A stretch of DNA of 64,000 nt from Tretioscincus oriximinensis (taxonomy: Eukaryota; Chordata; Lepidosauria; Squamata; Gymnophthalmidae): contig JAJVDF010000449.1 in the NCBI GenBank assembly GCA_022410635.1, forward strand, positions 261,451 through 325,450, in the 5' to 3' direction. This document shows positions 62,101 to 64,000 of the stretch, piece after piece. The notes under the pieces were generated by a model. The model was not told the origin of the DNA. It saw nothing but the letters and a program-made list of their open reading frames with translations, and searched no databases. Position 1 is the first letter of the stretch. Every line of letters starts with the position of its first letter. The translations under genes were made by a program, and so were the position numbers.

Positions 62101-63594
62101 TTTAATTATAGGTGGGCCAAGTTAAGGATCAACATGCTTCCAGCAACAATAATCTGTGAACCGATCTCTGAATGTTTTGTTGCTAGCCTAATTATTGGAT
62201 GGGCCGTTCACCATGTGTTCAGATGGGACATAATGGTGTTTTTTATGTGCCACTGTTTGGCGTGGTTTATATTTGACTACATTCAACTCAGGGGTGTCCA
62301 GGTAGGTTGCAGTGAACAGTTTGATGTTTAGCATGATTATTTTAAAATAGTGGTTGCATTAGTTGAATTTGGATTTTTTAGATACAAATTTCCGAATTCT
62401 TATTTAATTACAGTGTTGTCTGCATGTGGTTTTTTCCTTATCATTTATAATATAATTTATTTAATAGCACCGAAGAAAAATAACACTGTGGTAACTTGAC
62501 TTAATTGTGAAATAGAGTTTGAAGGGAAGGTCATCAGGTCCAACTTCCTGCTCAATACAAAAATCATACCTAGTAGAATAAGACCATGTAAATTTAGGGT
62601 CCAACAATGATTGGGATAATCCATGGTTTAATTGAATTGCCTATGCTCTCAGCTTGAGTTATATATATATAGTGCATGAAGTTTATTAGCAAATCCATGC
62701 AATTTAGAACACAGCCGCCCTGAGACCTTTGGGTATAAGGCGGGGTATAAGTATGTATAAAAATATAAATAAAATAAATACTGAGCAGTGGCTCATAGTC
62801 AGGCATCCTCAGTGGTAGTAGCATTTTCCCTCTGGAATGCCCTTTCCTCTGAACTTCAGGAATCAGTTATACTTATGGTTTANAATTGCCTATTAAAGAC
62901 TTGTCTTTTTGTTCAGGCATTCCCTGAAAGTTTATCCTTTCCTGGCCCATCCTGGGTTTTTTTAGTGCATGAACAGTTTTAACTGATTTAAATGTTTTGT
63001 AAAATCACTGAGATTTTTTAAAACAGGAAGCAGTATAAAATGTCGTTGTTAATATGCTTTGGAATAAGGTACTGAAATACTGGAATACATTGATATAAAA
63101 CAGAATANGAAATTTATTGAGTGACCTTCTCTCTGAGGTGCATCAGATCATCATATTCATGCAACTGGTGAAAAATGCCTCTTTAATCAATCCTTTAATT
63201 GAAGAAAAAGTATGTCCTTTGTTATCATGTAATATGTGATCTATTGGGTATAATATCTATAGTTATTATTATATAATTACGTATTAAAATCATGTAACTC
63301 ATTCCAAGAGCATTTGTTTAGTGGCAGAAAAAATGCAATCAAGAAAATATTTACATTGTAGCAAACTAGCATTTGTTAAGAAAAAATCAGTATATCATGG
63401 ACCTCTGCTTCTGTGTCCTGCAGGGTGGTGCTTTGTGTTTTTCCAAACTTGACTATGCAGTGGCCTGGTTCATCAGAGAGTCCATGACGATATACATCTT
63501 CCTCTCCGCCTTGTGGGATCCCACTATTAGCTGGAGGACAGGGCGCTACAGGTTACGTTGTGGAGGCACCGCAGAGGAGATCCTCGATGTATAG
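33967..63594 (+). CDS. UGCG: Ceramide glucosyltransferase (glucosylceramide synthase), 9 coding exons, complete
   Basis: The enzyme transfers glucose from UDP-glucose to ceramide on the cytosolic face of the Golgi, the first committed step of glucosphingolipid synthesis (established for the family). Exons joined as 33967-34064, 46099-46240, 51027-51129, 52788-52889, 53449-53561, 57104-57282, 59397-59483, 62112-62301 and 63424-63594 give 394 codons plus TAG with no internal stop. All eight introns are GT-AG, with phases 2,0,1,1,0,2,2,0. Residues 11-32 form an N-terminal membrane anchor. The GT21 catalytic residues D92, D144, D236 and the (Q/R)XXRW motif (R272-W276) are present, as are H193 and C207, which are linked to substrate or inhibitor binding in the mammalian enzyme. 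The C-terminal third is strongly hydrophobic. The frame upstream of the ATG is open back to 33844 but has no other ATG, so this start is well supported. A few substitutions relative to the human protein as I recall it (for example H34, T196, H201, A277) lie outside these motifs. Confidence 0.98.
34850..35116. repeat. AT-rich, GA and TAA microsatellites in intron 1
   Basis: Runs of TATATT, TA, GA and (AAT)n in succession. Confidence 0.95.
35117..38440. other. UGCG intron 1 sequence, little recognisable
   Basis: AT-rich. The clear item is an L2-type tail in reverse at 37205-37280. No frame in it resembles a known protein. Confidence 0.45.
38443..38590 (-). mobile_element. CR1-like LINE 3' end, antisense, old
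   Basis: GCATAAGAACATTAGAGAAG then CCCTGCTGAATGGGCCCAGA matches the terminal block of the CR1 copies, with more divergence. Confidence 0.65.
38606..38931. mobile_element. Tc1/mariner-type non-autonomous element, about 326 bp
   Basis: The left end CATCTCAGTAAATTAGAATA (then TCATGGAAAAGTT) is repeated inverted at the right end over more than 50 bp with few changes. The interior is AT-rich without coding capacity. I recognise this terminal repeat as one common in fish and other vertebrate genomes. No clear TA duplication survives. Confidence 0.7.
39030..40240. other. UGCG intron 1, unassigned with one L2-type tail
   Basis: A 189-codon chance frame (39037-39606) has no recognisable family. CCTGAGACCTTTGAGTATAG at 39954 marks an L2-type tail with (AAAT)n to about 40012. 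Confidence 0.4.
40250..40725 (-). mobile_element. Candidate solo LTR of an endogenous retroelement, antisense
   Basis: On the minus strand this CpG-containing block has an AATAAA signal (about 40443-40438) with a TG-rich downstream stretch, as in an LTR R-U5 region. Its base composition differs from the AT-rich intron. Ends and target duplication were not established, and no viral coding sequence is visible. Confidence 0.3.
41440..41702 (+). mobile_element. CR1-like LINE 3' end, sense, with a short inverted start
   Basis: Sense copy of the family at 12532 and 18678, ending in tandem TTCTTATG units. Its first 25 bp (CATCCATCCTAGTATCCATT) are the inverted copy of 41475-41500. Confidence 0.8.
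41703..43386. other. UGCG intron 1, no feature recognised
   Basis: AT-rich. 42220-42420 has the look of an antisense retroelement 3' UTR but lacks a decisive motif. Confidence 0.35.
43387..43595. mobile_element. Penelope-like insertion with inverted terminal segments, intron 1
   Basis: The left arm from 43387 pairs with the right arm ending at 43553 almost perfectly over about 75 bp each. A single-copy tail to CTCTGAAACTGACTA follows. CCCTGTTAACAAAG (43373-43386) and CCCTGTTAATAAAG (43596-43609) are a 14-bp target duplication with one mismatch. Confidence 0.75.
43610..46098. other. UGCG intron 1, 3' end, no feature recognised
   Basis: AT-rich, without recognisable repeats or frames. It leads into the exon 2 acceptor. 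Confidence 0.4.
46099..46240 (+). CDS. UGCG: UGCG coding exon 2 (residues 33-80)
   Basis: The acceptor is ctttttag and the donor gtaagt. The exon encodes the linker after the membrane anchor and the start of the cytosolic catalytic domain, ending exactly after the L-D-Y-P-K sequence (phase 0). Codon 34 is CAC (His), where I recall Arg in the human protein. About 12.0 kb of intron 1 precedes it. Confidence 0.97.
47690..47992 (-). mobile_element. tRNA-headed SINE, antisense, most complete copy (intron 2)
   Basis: On the minus strand it starts AGCAGGCACGGATAGCTCAG, an A-box-like tRNA head, with B-box-like GGGTTTCGAAGCCC about 45 bp later. The shared body and the tail GAGAAAAGCGGGGTATAAGA follow. 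Confidence 0.85.
47993..51026. other. UGCG intron 2, remaining part
   Basis: AT-rich. 49180-49340 contains several GTTATAATGAGATTT-like stretches that may be an old pogo-type DNA element, not firm. A (TTGG)n run sits at 50918-50936. Confidence 0.35.
51027..51129 (+). CDS. UGCG: UGCG coding exon 3 (residues 81-114 and one base of 115)
   Basis: The acceptor is ttttacag and the donor gtaagt. It carries the D1 motif Q-D-H-D-D-P with the catalytic-family residue D92. An open frame reads through the donor as far as about 51527, but the protein stops resembling UGCG exactly at the splice site, so the readthrough is fortuitous. Confidence 0.97.
52788..52889 (+). CDS. UGCG: UGCG coding exon 4 (residues 115-148 and one base of 149)
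   Basis: The acceptor is ttccctag and the donor gtaggt. It encodes the G-G-K-K-V-G-I-N segment and the W-I-C-D-S-G motif, whose Asp is D144 (D2 motif, UDP-sugar and metal binding in this glycosyltransferase fold). Confidence 0.97.
53449..53561 (+). CDS. UGCG: UGCG coding exon 5 (residues 149-186)
   Basis: The acceptor is atttttag and the donor gtgagt. It encodes the conserved [10 protein letters not shown] stretch and [13 protein letters not shown], ending at T-L-E-Q in phase 0. The intron before it is the shortest in the gene, 559 bp. Confidence 0.97.
53636..53873 (-). mobile_element. Penelope-like terminal segment, antisense, intron 5
   Basis: It matches 755 back to about 510 in reverse, from AGCAAAGGGGCTAGTAGCAC to TGAAAAAGTCCCTGG. 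On the minus strand the hammerhead-like core is CTGAAGT instead of CTGAAGA, with the stem and GAAA kept. Confidence 0.7.
53874..57103. other. UGCG intron 5, remaining part
   Basis: AT-rich. A degraded L2-type tail lies near 54865-54960. Nothing else recognised. Confidence 0.35.
57104..57282 (+). CDS. UGCG: UGCG coding exon 6 (residues 187-245 and two bases of 246)
   Basis: The acceptor is cttttcaag and the donor gtaaga. The exon contains H193, C207 and the A-E-D-Y motif whose Asp is D236 (D3, proposed catalytic base). Two positions differ from the human protein as I remember it (T196 and H201). Confidence 0.97.
58941..59138. mobile_element. Penelope-like insertion with a perfect 150-bp palindrome, intron 6
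   Basis: 58941-59090 is a perfect inverted repeat (75 of 75 bases) centred at 59015/59016 on AGATGCATCT. A 48-bp family tail ends CTCTGAAA. TTTTATTGTTAG flanks the insertion at 58929-58940 and 59139-59150 (12-bp target duplication). Each arm carries the hammerhead-like motif, one on each strand. Confidence 0.85.
59397..59483 (+). CDS. UGCG: UGCG coding exon 7 (residues 246-274 and two bases of 275)
   Basis: The acceptor is ttttcag and the donor gtaaaa, a weaker donor than in the other exons. It encodes the G-W-K-F-A-M segment and Q-F-Q-S-R-M-I, so the R-M-I-R-W motif is split between this exon and the next. Confidence 0.97.
60080..60789. mobile_element. hAT-type element spanning an assembly gap, intron 7
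   Basis: It begins CAGGGCTTTTTTTC and ends GGAAAAAAAGCACTG, which are inverted repeats with few differences. ACGGACAC flanks it at 60072-60079 and 60790-60797, an 8-bp duplication as in hAT elements. The interior is mostly n, with C-rich sequence at the right. Confidence 0.85.
60124..60710. other. Assembly gap, 587 n
   Basis: A non-round n run, so the size was probably estimated. It lies wholly inside the hAT-type element and does not touch a UGCG exon. Confidence 0.95.
61365..61510 (+). mobile_element. Sauria-type SINE, old copy, intron 7
   Basis: The tRNA-like head GTAGTTCAGTGATAGAGCAA, with a decayed B box (GTTGGTTTAATGCC), is followed by a tail (GGTAATGGCAAACCATT and AGTCAGCCTCAACTCAATGG) resembling the Bov-B-related 3' end of Sauria SINEs. 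Confidence 0.6.
62112..62301 (+). CDS. UGCG: UGCG coding exon 8 (residues 275-338)
   Basis: The acceptor is aattatag and the donor gtaggt. It completes R275-W276 of the (Q/R)XXRW motif, then encodes a long hydrophobic region (about residues 282-332) that forms the C-terminal membrane-associated part of the enzyme. It ends at R-G-V-Q in phase 0. Confidence 0.97.
62700..62785 (+). mobile_element. L2-type tail with AAAT repeats, intron 8
   Basis: CCGCCCTGAGACCTTTGGGT followed by AAGGCGGGGTATAAGTATG and (AAAT)n. Confidence 0.65.
62788..63010 (+). mobile_element. L2-type LINE ORF2 C-terminal remnant, intron 8
   Basis: The short frame reads [14 protein letters not shown] and [11 protein letters not shown], matching the usual L2/CR1 ending (W-N-x-L-P-x-E-x-R ... 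K-x-x-L-F-x-x-A-F). Degraded. Confidence 0.55.
63424..63594 (+). CDS. UGCG: UGCG coding exon 9 (residues 339-394 and stop)
   Basis: The acceptor is tcctgcag. It encodes the last hydrophobic segments (A-V-A-W-F-I-R and I-Y-I-F-L-S-A-L-W) and the polar tail ending E-E-I-L-D-V before TAG. The C-terminus matches the family end exactly, so the protein is complete. Confidence 0.97.
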   Translation, partial: GGALCFSKLDYAVAWFIRESMTIYIFLSALWDPTISWRTGRYRLRCGGTAEEILDV

Positions 63595-64000
63595 CCACAG
63601 CTTTGTGACTGTGTATTTCAAGGAAAGAAAAAAAGAGGAAAAAGTATTATAAATTATGTTTATAAATGCTTTTAAAAGATCTACCTTCAATAGTTTTATT
63701 ATCTGTATGTTTCGTATCTGTTCTTTAATTTATTTTGCATGGCACTTGCATATGTGAAGAAAGTACATCCGTAGTCTTGGCTAATGCTGCCTTTGTCTTT
63801 ATGTTTTTTAAAAATCAACCATGAAAATAATTGGTTCCAGGATTAATTTCCCCTGGGAACATTCTGCAGCAAATTCTAAAGACAATGGGTGACATCCAAG
63901 GAAGTTTGCCCACTTGCACAAGGAAAATCCACTTGCACGCTGGGATTTCAAGTTCTCCCTTTTTACCCCTACCTTCTGCACTGAAGAACCCACAGATCCT
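63595..64000 (+). other. UGCG: UGCG 3' UTR, start only
   Basis: This AT-rich sequence follows the stop codon. I see no AATAAA signal followed by a convincing cleavage context before the window ends, so the transcript probably continues beyond it. Confidence 0.6.

Overview
The window is vertebrate nuclear DNA, most likely from a squamate reptile (lizard or snake). I infer this from the mix of mobile elements: CR1/L2-type LINEs, short 5'-truncated L1 copies, an R4/Dong-type LINE embedded in an ATT microsatellite, tRNA-headed SINEs including a Sauria-type copy, Penelope-like elements and several hAT, Tc1/mariner and other terminal-inverted-repeat elements. The single host protein gene has GT-AG introns and a CpG-island promoter. 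There is nothing bacterial or operon-like. Scattered single n bases and two n runs (6892-6991 and 60124-60710) indicate a draft assembly.

The only host protein-coding gene I can support is UGCG (ceramide glucosyltransferase, glucosylceramide synthase) on the + strand. Nine coding exons run from the ATG at 33967 to the TAG ending at 63594. They splice into a complete 394-codon frame with no frameshift, the length I recall for mammalian UGCG. All residues I would look for are present: D92, D144, D236, the R-M-I-R-W motif at 272-276, and H193 and C207. Exon 1 lies in a very GC-rich island (about 33220-34450), and intron 1 is about 12 kb. The 3' UTR runs off the window end.

Positions 1-33200 are intergenic and almost entirely repeat-derived. 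In order they hold: a Penelope-like element with a GIY-YIG-like tail and a hammerhead-like motif (1-785); three copies of a GTGTGCAC-ended inverted-repeat element (1321-1739; 9486-11030, split by an L1; 27126-27472); an antisense L1 tail (2576-3430); a long antisense CR1 (7870-9060); a foldback element (11628-11920); a SINE split by a GC-rich insertion (14597-15790); a 230-bp tandem duplication (15904-16360); two 188-bp hAT-type elements with 8-bp target duplications; a cluster of degraded L1 tails (22640-25735); and the R4-type LINE between ATT repeats (31435-32355).

The UGCG introns carry more of the same families. They include a perfect 150-bp palindrome inside a Penelope-like insertion with a 12-bp target duplication (intron 6), a related palindromic insertion in intron 1, a Tc1/mariner-type element in intron 1, and a hAT-type element spanning the large assembly gap in intron 7. 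The most unusual signal is the hammerhead-ribozyme-like core in the Penelope-like family and its repeated appearance as inverted, hairpin-forming copies. I found no sign of a CRISPR, defence or biosynthetic system.
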